From Fluviibacter sp964498255 (lineage in GTDB: Bacteria; Pseudomonadota; Gammaproteobacteria; Burkholderiales; Rhodocyclaceae), in NCBI GenBank assembly GCA_964498255.1, contig CAZCGW010000002.1:62001-126000 (forward strand): DNA of 64,000 nt, in the 5' to 3' direction. Shown in pieces: positions 10,401 to 16,086 of this stretch. Below the pieces are notes generated by a model. It worked only from the letters and a program-made list of their open reading frames with translations, had not been told where the DNA came from and ran no database searches. The first letter of the stretch is position 1, and each line of letters starts with the position of its first letter. The position numbers and the translations under genes are program-made.

Positions 10401-10644
10401 TGCGCACCTGCCAACCTTGCTCAGCTGCTTGCTTGTAAGTGGCCCAGCGCGGATCACTACGACCATTCATCGTGAGGAATAACGAGTTAGCGCCCCGGTA
10501 TTCCTTGCCTGTCACTGGGTTGTACGGAAGTCGATCACTACCTTCTCTCGCATCCCAGGGCTTTTGCCACGGTGCCGTACCAGCTTCAAGGTGCTCAATA
10601 AGCTTATCGGTAAGGATCTGGCGATAGTCAGTCTTGTCAGCCAT
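7420..10644 (-). CDS. ArdC-type antirestriction / TOPRIM primase fusion
   Basis: A large multidomain protein (1074 aa from ATG 10644, which has an AAGGGG site 6 nt upstream; a GTG two codons earlier is less likely). The N-terminus is an ArdC/DUF1738 ssDNA-binding module (YRQILTDKLIEHLEAGTAPW...). Next comes a zincin-like domain with HELGH at about 207-211, a helical middle, a DUF5710 module (VPFKDKEEAKALGAKWD...), and a C-terminal TOPRIM primase domain with VAEGYATAATI and CADDD. ArdC proteins protect incoming single-stranded DNA from restriction. The TOPRIM part resembles conjugative TraC primases that prime the transferred strand. It probably acts in the recipient during establishment. Confidence 0.88.
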   Translation of the reverse strand: MADKTDYRQILTDKLIEHLEAGTAPWQKPWDAREGSDRLPYNPVTGKEYRGANSLFLTMNGRSDPRWATYKQAAEQGWQVRKGEKSSLIEYWKFSDSVPAVDVSGKPIMGDDGKQKTTSVLLEKPKVFRARVFNAEQMDGVPELSKAPRQYEWDPVDRADAILKSSGAKLFHDQADRAFYSPSRDEIHLPGRDQFKDQAAYYSTALHELGHWTGHETRLRREFGGGFGSAEYAKEELRAELSSYFMADKLGIPHDPGQHAAYVKSWIQVLQEDKNEIFRAARDAEKIVEYVSGLAQEQGISQSNDLFNKPAHELTLAQFSLIAKVTALENHGRKYEVSGFGEHAFSDAATPDEAVRDVHRAMVNNALYWNERGLDKDVPSSEQMTVSMPPSEVVAEYPQLREKFPRLFEKNQTHLFNFKEEIAMAESSLDYSAMLTPEAVKHMGDSVVAAIFEGHDQVRIDSDGIISKFSDTLTPQQYRGFNQGEAEKTLFSALAEIKKEHGLLDNPYEKSIDFFVANGGTEQDGRDELNYVMARSSPQAISAELVQRGFAEPSVAEKLGADLLEYAEAMPPEELLAEQYASDIRVGRRAEIFSEGYATSLFFDKERGVVELNTTLRSDEFASLADVNSFLKRPYLSKEVRMALQVFAQQAQLPQTDPLKTTLAVPFKDKEEAKALGAKWDKDAKIWFAPPGADLAKLDKWLVKPEISSVPLANPPEVDFALSLKENGLVLDGLPIMDGKIHRVPVEGKGARSRDGAYVGYLDGNPSGFIQNFSAGTKSTWTQSGVSLSPEERAQMQAHVQLMKEQREAELATLNASVAEKCVEKWERLNSVSRDGNDNEYLSRKGVMAFNVRQDDGKLVVPMRDIDGKLWSLQTISATEGAPKLFEKGGLKKGNFSIFSVDPKARDGGAANFDALASHKPSQPILVAEGYATAATIGEATKETVVVAFDSGNIDPVVESLRNRFPMAPIFICADDDRHQANNVGVEKAWESAEKHQVGIVVPEFSDGQKGTDFNDLAAAHGADGKGAVAAQIKPHIQGSMRKSREVVASKMGFPMQPVKTCSKPVCKDRGVER

Positions 10645-10653
10645 GTCCACCCC

Positions 10654-10815
10654 TTACTCAGATTTAGAGGCCAGAGCCTCTGCCGGAGTTTCGTGATCAT
10701 CCCCAACTGAAGCCAAGGCATCAGCTTCTGACAATGCATCCTCAGGAAAGGCACCAACAAGATCAGCATCAATGGGCGTTTCAGCACCGGTCAAAACATC
10801 AACATAAGGTTTCAT
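10654..10815 (-). CDS. Small acidic protein of unknown function (53 aa)
   Basis: An ORF of 53 codons immediately upstream of the ArdC-primase gene, whose ATG lies 10 nt beyond its stop. A good ribosome site (GAGGAA, about 5 nt before ATG 10815) supports it. The product starts MKPYVDVLTG and is rich in Asp, Glu and Ala (EDALSEADALASVGDD), with no membrane segment or cysteine. It could be a small partner or DNA-mimic-type protein, but that is speculation. I do not recognise a family. Confidence 0.6.
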   Translation of the reverse strand: MKPYVDVLTGAETPIDADLVGAFPEDALSEADALASVGDDHETPAEALASKSE

Positions 10816-10844
10816 ACATTTCCTCGCGTCAGTAAGTGGTTCTT

Positions 10845-10887
10845 TTACTGGGGGGCTTTGTCCGGTACGGACACTCCTAGCCAGTAA
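10845..10887. promoter_or_regulatory. Divergent-promoter hairpin with TGTCCGGTACGGACA core (copy C)
   Basis: TTACTGG (10845-10851) pairs with CCAGTAA (10881-10887). Inside is the near-perfect palindrome TGTCCG-GTA-CGGACA (10859-10873), a variant of the core seen at 4478 and 6674. It lies between the leftward small acidic ORF (10815) and the rightward transglycosylase ATG (10893), ending 5 nt before that ATG. It is therefore placed to affect both genes. The transglycosylase has no convincing separate Shine-Dalgarno sequence. Confidence 0.55.
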
Positions 10888-10892
10888 GTGTC

Positions 10893-11393
10893 ATGACACC
10901 AATACCAATCGATTTGATGATGCAATGCGCCCCGCAGGTCTCAACTGTCACCATGGCGGCGATTATTCGCCAGGAAAGCGGCGGCAATCCTCATGCAATC
11001 AATGACAATACCGTTCGCCTCCCGGTATCACCAAAAAGCAAAGAAGAGGCAGTATCAATTGCTACCCAACGCATAAACGCAGGCCATTCTGTAGACATGG
11101 GCCTTGCTCAGATCAACTCAAAGAATCTGAAAAGGCTTGGACTAACGGTCGAACAAGTATTTGATCCCTGCACAAATCTCCAGGCATCTCAAACAATTCT
11201 TCTGGACGCATGGGAGGGATCAAAAGGAAGCCTGATCGGCACCCTTTCTGCATATAACAGCGGCAAAACCAATAGTGAGCGCGGCCTCAAATATGCCCAG
11301 CAGGTATTCTCAAAGGCTGGCGTGCAGGTGAAGACTACTCAAACGTTAATCACATCACCTATGAGCAGTGCTTTAAAGCCAAGTGGATTCTAA
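10893..11393 (+). CDS. VirB1-like lytic transglycosylase
   Basis: A 166-residue SLT-type transglycosylase. These open the peptidoglycan locally for the conjugative channel or pilus. The catalytic Glu28 is in AIIRQESGGNP, followed by the family motifs MGLAQINSKNL and LSAYNSGK. No clear signal peptide is seen; the N-terminus (MTPIPIDLMMQCAPQV) resembles VirB1-like plasmid proteins that start close to the catalytic domain. It is divergent from the primase operon, with hairpin copy C between them, and convergent with HU. Confidence 0.88.
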   Translation: MTPIPIDLMMQCAPQVSTVTMAAIIRQESGGNPHAINDNTVRLPVSPKSKEEAVSIATQRINAGHSVDMGLAQINSKNLKRLGLTVEQVFDPCTNLQASQTILLDAWEGSKGSLIGTLSAYNSGKTNSERGLKYAQQVFSKAGVQVKTTQTLITSPMSSALKPSGF

Positions 11394-11399
11394 CCTTTC

Positions 11400-11419
11400 A
11401 TTTTCGCGTGCGCGAAAAT
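11400..11419. promoter_or_regulatory. Palindrome ATTTTCGCG-TG-CGCGAAAAT (site 1)
   Basis: Perfect 9-bp arms around a 2-bp centre, in the gap between the transglycosylase and HU genes. The same arms occur at 11501, 14396 and 14487. By clustering around parB and HU it is a candidate parS-type partition site or KorB/ParB operator (inference). Confidence 0.6.
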
Positions 11420-11461
11420 ACAAGATCGGGCATACCGCTTAATATCCCGACACCAGGAACG

Positions 11462-11486
11462 ACAAAGGGCACCGAAGTGCCCTTGT
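11462..11486. terminator. Bidirectional terminator-like hairpin
   Basis: AGGGCAC-CGAA-GTGCCCT flanked by ACAA/TTGT forms a strong stem with a stable CGAA tetraloop. It lies between the convergent transglycosylase and HU genes, between palindromic sites 1 and 2. The U-run is short, so efficiency is uncertain. Confidence 0.6.
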
Positions 11487-11500
11487 AAAGCATTAGATGA

Positions 11501-11522
11501 AATTTTCGCGCGCGCGAAAATT
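11501..11522. promoter_or_regulatory. 22-bp perfect palindrome around CGCGCGCG (site 2)
   Basis: Extends the shared ATTTTCGCG-NN-CGCGAAAAT element to 11-bp perfect arms. It starts 101 bp after site 1 and ends 8 bp before the HU stop codon. Candidate centromere or operator site. Confidence 0.6.
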
Positions 11523-11529
11523 CTCCGGT

Positions 11530-11811
11530 TTATTTGCGCTTATTAACAGCATCCTTGAATGTCTTACCCGCCGAAAACTTCACTGTCTTGGCTGCGGCAA
11601 TTTTGATGGATTCGCCAGTTTGCGGGTTGCGACCTACACGCGCCGCACGTTTACCGCTCGAAAACGATCCGAAGCCAACCAGACTTACGGAGTCTCCCTT
11701 GGTGACGGCTTTAACGATAGCGGCAGTAGTCGCATCGAGCGCTGCCTGAGCCGCTGCCTTCGATAGAGCTGCTTCTTTTGCGATAGTTTCAATCAGTTCT
11801 GCTTTATTCAT
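11530..11811 (-). CDS. hup: HU-family DNA-binding protein
   Basis: A 93-residue nucleoid protein that bends DNA as a dimer. The sequence is a standard HU: N-terminal MNKAELIETIAKEA helices, the FGSF turn (VGFGSF), the beta-arm GRNPQTGESI and the C-terminal helix GKTFKDAVN. The ATG at 11811 is chosen because AAGGAG lies 8 nt upstream; a TTG two codons earlier would be too close. ICE-borne HU proteins can assist ParB complexes, replication or recombination. Two palindromes lie directly downstream. Confidence 0.95.
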   Translation of the reverse strand: MNKAELIETIAKEAALSKAAAQAALDATTAAIVKAVTKGDSVSLVGFGSFSSGKRAARVGRNPQTGESIKIAAAKTVKFSAGKTFKDAVNKRK

Positions 11812-11838
11812 GCTCAATACTCCTTGTGATTAGTGGTA

Positions 11839-12498
11839 CTACGAAAAATTACACGGACACTCATCGAAGAACGTCGGTCCCAATGATTCGCCCACATATT
11901 CGAAAGTGTATCCAAAATCGTCGTCATGGTCTTGACCTGACGTATCCCCAGCCTTAAGCCGCGCAGTCACGGTTTCGAGCTGCCGGATGATTGCCTCTTT
12001 GTCGCTGTGCCGAGTGCCTTGCAATTTGATGGTTATTTGCTGCAATGGGTATGCATGTCTACGCCAGCTTTCATTGTTCATATCGATGCTCCTTTTGGGT
12101 GACGATGTTTGGCGGATGCGTCTTTCAATCACATAAACTTGGCGTTCGGCATGCGAACACTCTGGAATCGTGGCCATTGTCTTTATGAATCTTTCAAGCT
12201 GATCGTCGGACAGGTTGACGGCTCTGGTCATTGCTTGTCGGAGGAATAGTGCTTCGAGCTGCCGAGTGCGGCTTGCCTTTTCTGGGTGCAAGGCATCCAG
12301 GATGGTGCTAGCGATTCGCTTGCGTCCGACAACCGAAATATCAACATCTGTAATCCGTGCCTCAGCCTGCATTTCGAAGTAATCGGTCTCGGGTATCCGA
12401 ATTGAAAGTGGTTTATCGAGCTTGCCGCTCGTTGAATCTTCAATATGCGGCGCATACAACAGTTCATCCCAAGCAACTTCACTACTCACATTGTTCAC
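11839..12498 (-). CDS. Hypothetical element protein (219 aa)
   Basis: Not recognised. A soluble, charged protein with no signal peptide. It has an acidic C-terminal stretch (GQDHDDDFGYTFEY) ending in CPC, and an alpha-helical middle with LSDDQLERFIKTM. Initiation is probably the GTG at 12498, preceded by AGGGGG. It overlaps the end of the upstream gene by 17 nt, so the two are probably translated together. The cluster from 11839 to 14230 is leftward, tightly packed and lies between HU and parB, which suggests roles in element maintenance. Confidence 0.65.
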   Translation of the reverse strand: MNNVSSEVAWDELLYAPHIEDSTSGKLDKPLSIRIPETDYFEMQAEARITDVDISVVGRKRIASTILDALHPEKASRTRQLEALFLRQAMTRAVNLSDDQLERFIKTMATIPECSHAERQVYVIERRIRQTSSPKRSIDMNNESWRRHAYPLQQITIKLQGTRHSDKEAIIRQLETVTARLKAGDTSGQDHDDDFGYTFEYVGESLGPTFFDECPCNFS

Positions 12499-13303
12499 TT
12501 TTCACCCCCTGCTCAGATTTTTGTCGCCTTGCGTTGATAGATATCGACAGTTCTTTTAACGATGGCCACAAGTCCACAACAAAGTCTCTGCCAAACTCCC
12601 AAGCATTGAACTGGTCATGCCTTCCGCCGCATGCTGCGACGCCATGCTCCCCTCGTAACGAGCTACCAGACAGGGAGAACGGCCCAAATACATGGGTCAA
12701 AAAAACGCCTTGGGGCGTATCGTCCCGGTATGCAATCCACTCCATATGGCGCTCAGGGAATTGCGCCAGCATATTAGTTCTTGGGGGTGCCGGGAGATTT
12801 TCACAAATATAACGCTGAACAAACTCCTCATCGATTTCCGCAGCGTCATCAATCATCTTCACCTGAAGCACAAAATATTCATGGCCGCAGTTTCTACAGT
12901 CACCGACTAAGAGCTCACCATCGTAATTTTTTAGACATTGCTTGCCATCAGTTATCGACGGTTTGCGTTCGAGCCCGGTGCGTACCAGTTCCCTAACAAG
13001 ACCAACGATCGTGTCGCCATCCGAGAGCCAATAACCGCCGCCCGGAACTTCGGCATCATCTGACTTCAAAAGCAATACTGCGCCGCCACAATCAGGGCAA
13101 TTAACGCGGTGCTCTCCGACAATTTCCTTTAGGTGGATTGGGGTATGTTCAATCACCAGCGGAAAGTCGAGATCGAGTTCCGTCATCCCATTCGGGAGCT
13201 CACGAATAGCAGAGCCAAGAAGTTCGCCTTTGCCAGAGTATGGATATTGATCGAACTCGCCCCTAGCGATTTCCTGCTTGTTGAAATCTGGACTTTTCAT
13301 CAT
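12482..13303 (-). CDS. Hypothetical protein with two zinc-ribbon-like CxxC pairs
   Basis: A 273-residue protein with CPDC (N-terminal third) and CRNC (middle), which together could form one Cys4 zinc site, plus a His-containing HEYF after the second pair. The rest is unrecognised; WPSLKELS and a polar C-terminus are visible. The start overlaps the stop of the upstream secreted-protein gene (TGATG), again showing coupling. Function unknown. Confidence 0.65.
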   Translation of the reverse strand: MMKSPDFNKQEIARGEFDQYPYSGKGELLGSAIRELPNGMTELDLDFPLVIEHTPIHLKEIVGEHRVNCPDCGGAVLLLKSDDAEVPGGGYWLSDGDTIVGLVRELVRTGLERKPSITDGKQCLKNYDGELLVGDCRNCGHEYFVLQVKMIDDAAEIDEEFVQRYICENLPAPPRTNMLAQFPERHMEWIAYRDDTPQGVFLTHVFGPFSLSGSSLRGEHGVAACGGRHDQFNAWEFGRDFVVDLWPSLKELSISINARRQKSEQGVKSEQCE

Positions 13304-13806
13304 TCAGCCCCTCCGGGAATAATCTGCTCATTAACTACAATTGAGTAGCCGCTAACTGTGGTGGTCCATGTTTTCCCGGGCTCAGCCGGAAGGGATGCAG
13401 TGATCGTAGTGTGGCTGGGAAGATCAATGCCCATACCATCTTCGTTGTCACTGAAATGCGATATTTTTTCAAGATCCGTGATAGACACCACCACCTGCGC
13501 AGATTCATCCTCTAAGGCTGGTTGATAAACTGCCTGAACACCAACAAACAACTTGCTTGCAAGGCTACTTCTACTACCATCGGAACTTCGTGAGTCAACA
13601 GATTTGAAATATACATCTTTCCCATTGGCCCATATCTGAGGCTTATCTGCTTGCGCGGTAACGGAACTTTGGTTGATGATTTTATCGGCCTTGCTAACAG
13701 TAAGATTGATCTGGACGAGATCGGATTTTGGGGTTGCATAAACGAAACTGGCAGCGCTTGTGGCAGCAACGAAGCCAACGATAAGTTTTTTCATTGAATG
13801 TTTCAT
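13300..13806 (-). CDS. Predicted exported protein (168 aa)
   Basis: The N-terminus KKLIVGFVAATSAASFVYA is a clear signal peptide, probably cleaved after VYA. The mature part is beta-rich and polar (KDVYFKSVDSRSS..., VQAVYQPALEDES, TITASLPAEPGKTWTTTV), with no cysteines. This suggests a small periplasmic beta-sandwich or a pilus- or secretion-associated component, but no family is recognised. ATG 13806 has AAGGA 6 nt upstream. It overlaps the next gene by 4 nt. Confidence 0.65.
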   Translation of the reverse strand: MKHSMKKLIVGFVAATSAASFVYATPKSDLVQINLTVSKADKIINQSSVTAQADKPQIWANGKDVYFKSVDSRSSDGSRSSLASKLFVGVQAVYQPALEDESAQVVVSITDLEKISHFSDNEDGMGIDLPSHTTITASLPAEPGKTWTTTVSGYSIVVNEQIIPGGAE

Positions 13807-13819
13807 CTGGATTCCTTGG

Positions 13820-14230
13820 TTAGGCTTGTTGTGAGAGCGAAGACGTTTGGCATTCCCACCAGTTGCATCCGTACTGACAGGACTCCCGGAGTGCTTCTTT
13901 CATTTCGTCCGGAACCGGAGCGTCATCCAGCATCCACAGGTGGTCGCGAAGAACCTCGCCCACGATGGTGCCAAGGGGGTAATCAAGATTGATTCCGAAA
14001 TGGTCGAAAGCTTCGTTGCGGGTTTCCTTCCCGAGGTACAGAGGGATGATTGCCTGTGCTCGCAGCCCCATAAGCACTGCGCGTATAGTGTCTCGAAGGT
14101 GGTGGCGACTATAAGCTTCTTGATTGCGTAAGGCGGCTTCTAGGTGTTCGATCTGTTTTTGCAGGGCGTTGATAACTGCTATTGGGTTTTCAACCGCCGT
14201 CGTTTTCTCGTTTACCTGTGAATCAATCAT
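13820..14230 (-). CDS. Hypothetical protein downstream of parB (136 aa)
   Basis: Not recognised. A soluble protein with an N-terminal helical or coiled-coil stretch (AVINALQKQIEHLEAALRNQEA) and a C-terminal part rich in acidic residues, Trp and Cys (CQYGCNWWECQTSS). The ATG overlaps the parB stop by 4 nt. It could be a partition accessory protein by position only. Confidence 0.6.
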   Translation of the reverse strand: MIDSQVNEKTTAVENPIAVINALQKQIEHLEAALRNQEAYSRHHLRDTIRAVLMGLRAQAIIPLYLGKETRNEAFDHFGINLDYPLGTIVGEVLRDHLWMLDDAPVPDEMKEALRESCQYGCNWWECQTSSLSQQA

Positions 14231-15267
14231 TTTGGCTCCCGCTTTACTTTGGCGATGGCTGTGCGGGCTTTCTCCATTGCTTCAACCCATCCATTGATTG
14301 CCATCCCGGGGCCATCTTCGATGCCAACAAGTTGTTCTAGCGCATCGAGAAGATCATCGCGCTGTTGCTGCAACTTAAGAACATCAATCTGATACATTTT
14401 CGCGTCCGCGAAAATCTCTGGATCTGAACCCTCTTCAAAATCGGGATCTTGAGAGACAAGGTCAAAACCTTCGTCTACGGGTTCAGTTTTCGCGCGCGCG
14501 AAAATCTTCACATCCCCCGGCTCTTCATTGGTTCGGTCTTTAGGTGTTGCAACAATGCCGCCAGCCGCAGCCTTTTTAGGCTTCACCTCGTCTTTGACTG
14601 CCAGCGCCTTCTTCCGCGCATTTTCCTTGCCACGGGTATTTTTCAGATCGTCTACCAGGGCTTTCGCCTTCTTCGGATCGGCTTTTTCTACCGTTTTAAC
14701 GATGTTGATCACCTCAAGATCAGCGCTTACGTTCTCGGATACGAGACGTTTGGACTGCTCCGGAAGATCAAGCAAAGCCATCATTTTCGATAGCCAGGCA
14801 CGGCTCTTTTGATGTCTCTCCAGTACGGCCTCAATGCTGCCCAGCTTGCCAAGATCTCGCTGGATCTTCTTAGCTTCTTCGATCTGAGTCAGATTCTTAC
14901 GGTGAATGTTCTCGGCCATCTGAGCGTCTTCAGCTTCTTCATCCGTCATTTCACGGATATAGGCAGGTATTTGATCCAGTTCAGCGAGCCTGGAAGCTCG
15001 GTAGCGGCGCTCACCTGCGATCAACTCATAGCCGTCCATCGTTGGGCGTAGCAGGATGGGCTGCAACACGCCACGGGCCTTAATACTCGCGGCTAGATCC
15101 GCAAGGGTGTTTTCCTCATCCTCAAACGTTTCTCGGATCTGAGCCTTGACCTCGATCATGTCCAGAGGGATTAACGAATATTGGGCGCCAGTATCAGCAA
15201 ACAGTGAATCAATGCCCCCACCGAGAATATCGGCGGCACCAGAAAATGCGTTTATTGAAGCGTTCAT
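14227..15267 (-). CDS. parB: ParB-family partition / DNA-binding protein
   Basis: A 346-residue ParB. It has the CTPase ParB/Srx domain with GERRYRASR (C-box) and AENIHRKNLTQIEEA, followed by the central helix-turn-helix (RDLGKLGSIEAVLERHQKSRAWLSKMMALLDLP) and a C-terminal charged region with a likely dimerisation helix. It works with ParA to position the excised or replicating element, and may regulate transcription. ATG 15267 follows AAGAGG; a TTG start at 15306 overlapping the parA stop is also possible. Two ATTTTCGCG-type palindromes are embedded in the coding sequence and encode IFADAK and IFARAK. Confidence 0.92.
   Translation of the reverse strand: MNASINAFSGAADILGGGIDSLFADTGAQYSLIPLDMIEVKAQIRETFEDEENTLADLAASIKARGVLQPILLRPTMDGYELIAGERRYRASRLAELDQIPAYIREMTDEEAEDAQMAENIHRKNLTQIEEAKKIQRDLGKLGSIEAVLERHQKSRAWLSKMMALLDLPEQSKRLVSENVSADLEVINIVKTVEKADPKKAKALVDDLKNTRGKENARKKALAVKDEVKPKKAAAGGIVATPKDRTNEEPGDVKIFARAKTEPVDEGFDLVSQDPDFEEGSDPEIFADAKMYQIDVLKLQQQRDDLLDALEQLVGIEDGPGMAINGWVEAMEKARTAIAKVKREPK
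14396..14415. promoter_or_regulatory. Palindrome ATTTTCGCG-TC-CGCGAAAAT inside parB (site 3)
   Basis: Same arms as sites 1 and 2, here within the parB reading frame as EIFADAK. Its presence in coding sequence at this exact form suggests selection for the DNA site. Confidence 0.6.
14487..14504. promoter_or_regulatory. Palindrome TTTTCGCG-CG-CGCGAAAA inside parB (site 4)
   Basis: Lies about 91 bp from site 3 in the same gene, encoding KIFARAK. The paired spacing (101 bp for sites 1-2, about 91 bp for sites 3-4) suggests a designed cluster. Confidence 0.6.
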
Positions 15268-15302
15268 GGGCTTATCTACCTCTTGAAATTGGGTTGTTAG
15301 AG

Positions 15303-16067
15303 TCAATTGCCGATCCTTTGCAGTACGGAGTCACAAGCTGCACGCCATTCACGTGCAGCCTTCATGTGCCCTTCGCCACTTATGGATGCCCAAACTGGGC
15401 GACGCTTTGCAATGGCCTTTCGAACCGGCGCACGCTCAGGCAGGACCTCCGGCAGAATTGCTGCGCCGTACCGTTCGCGTAGTGCCGCTAGCGCTTCTTT
15501 TTCTTCCTTGCTTCGATTATTCGTCTTCATCGGAAGGATGCCGACATGTCGGAGCCGTGGATTGAACCCTTGCGTACGAACCACATGGATGCTGTGGATC
15601 AGATCAGCTACACCTGCAAGCTCGTACAAACCTACGGAGACCGGCGTAACTACGAAGTCACAAGCAGTCAGGGAAGCCATGAGCCGCACACCCAGCAACG
15701 GCGGCGTATCGATCAGGCAAAGGTCGTAGTCTCCAGAAAAACGGCGTAACACTTGCCCAGGGCGACGAATAACCTGATTCTCAGCTTTGTCTATCGACAA
15801 AAGCGCGTTATCCGCACGGATGATCGATAGGCGATCCGTCAGAACTTCAGGACTGACACTGCTCACTTCTGCGTTGTACAGCTGCGAAGCCACAAGCCCA
15901 GGTGTTACACCGTCATTGGCTGGAAAAGTCAGCGACGTGCTGCCCTGCTTGTCCATATCGACCAGCAGCACGCGATCACCAGCCTCCAAAGCGGCATAGG
16001 CCAAATGCACGGTAAGGGTGCTCTTACCGACACCGCCCTTTTGGTTTGCGATTGCTAGGATTTTCAT
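15303..16067 (-). CDS. parA: ParA-family partition ATPase
   Basis: A 254-residue deviant Walker ATPase. The P-loop KGGVGKST (residues 10-17) has the signature lysine, the Walker A' is LLVDMDKQGSTS, and Walker B is LCLIDTPPLLG. The protein lacks an N-terminal DNA-binding extension, typical of small type Ib or chromosomal-like ParA. It drives ParB-bound DNA along the nucleoid. The ATG at 16067 has AAGGAA and GAGG upstream; the 22-codon extension from 16133 overlaps the rep-like gene and is less likely. The stop overlaps a possible TTG start of parB. Confidence 0.93.
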   Translation of the reverse strand: MKILAIANQKGGVGKSTLTVHLAYAALEAGDRVLLVDMDKQGSTSLTFPANDGVTPGLVASQLYNAEVSSVSPEVLTDRLSIIRADNALLSIDKAENQVIRRPGQVLRRFSGDYDLCLIDTPPLLGVRLMASLTACDFVVTPVSVGLYELAGVADLIHSIHVVRTQGFNPRLRHVGILPMKTNNRSKEEKEALAALRERYGAAILPEVLPERAPVRKAIAKRRPVWASISGEGHMKAAREWRAACDSVLQRIGN

Positions 16068-16086
16068 TCCTCGTTTCCTTTCAAGG

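Noticed and set aside
10512..10787. Leftward 91-aa ORF overlapping the primase start
   Set aside because: Runs out of frame over the 53-aa ORF and primase start without a ribosome site; hydrophobic run is an artefact of the shifted frame.
15304..15306. TTG as the parB start overlapping the parA stop
   Set aside because: Possible by coupling, but ATG 15267 has AAGAGG upstream and gives the usual N-terminus; kept only as an alternative.
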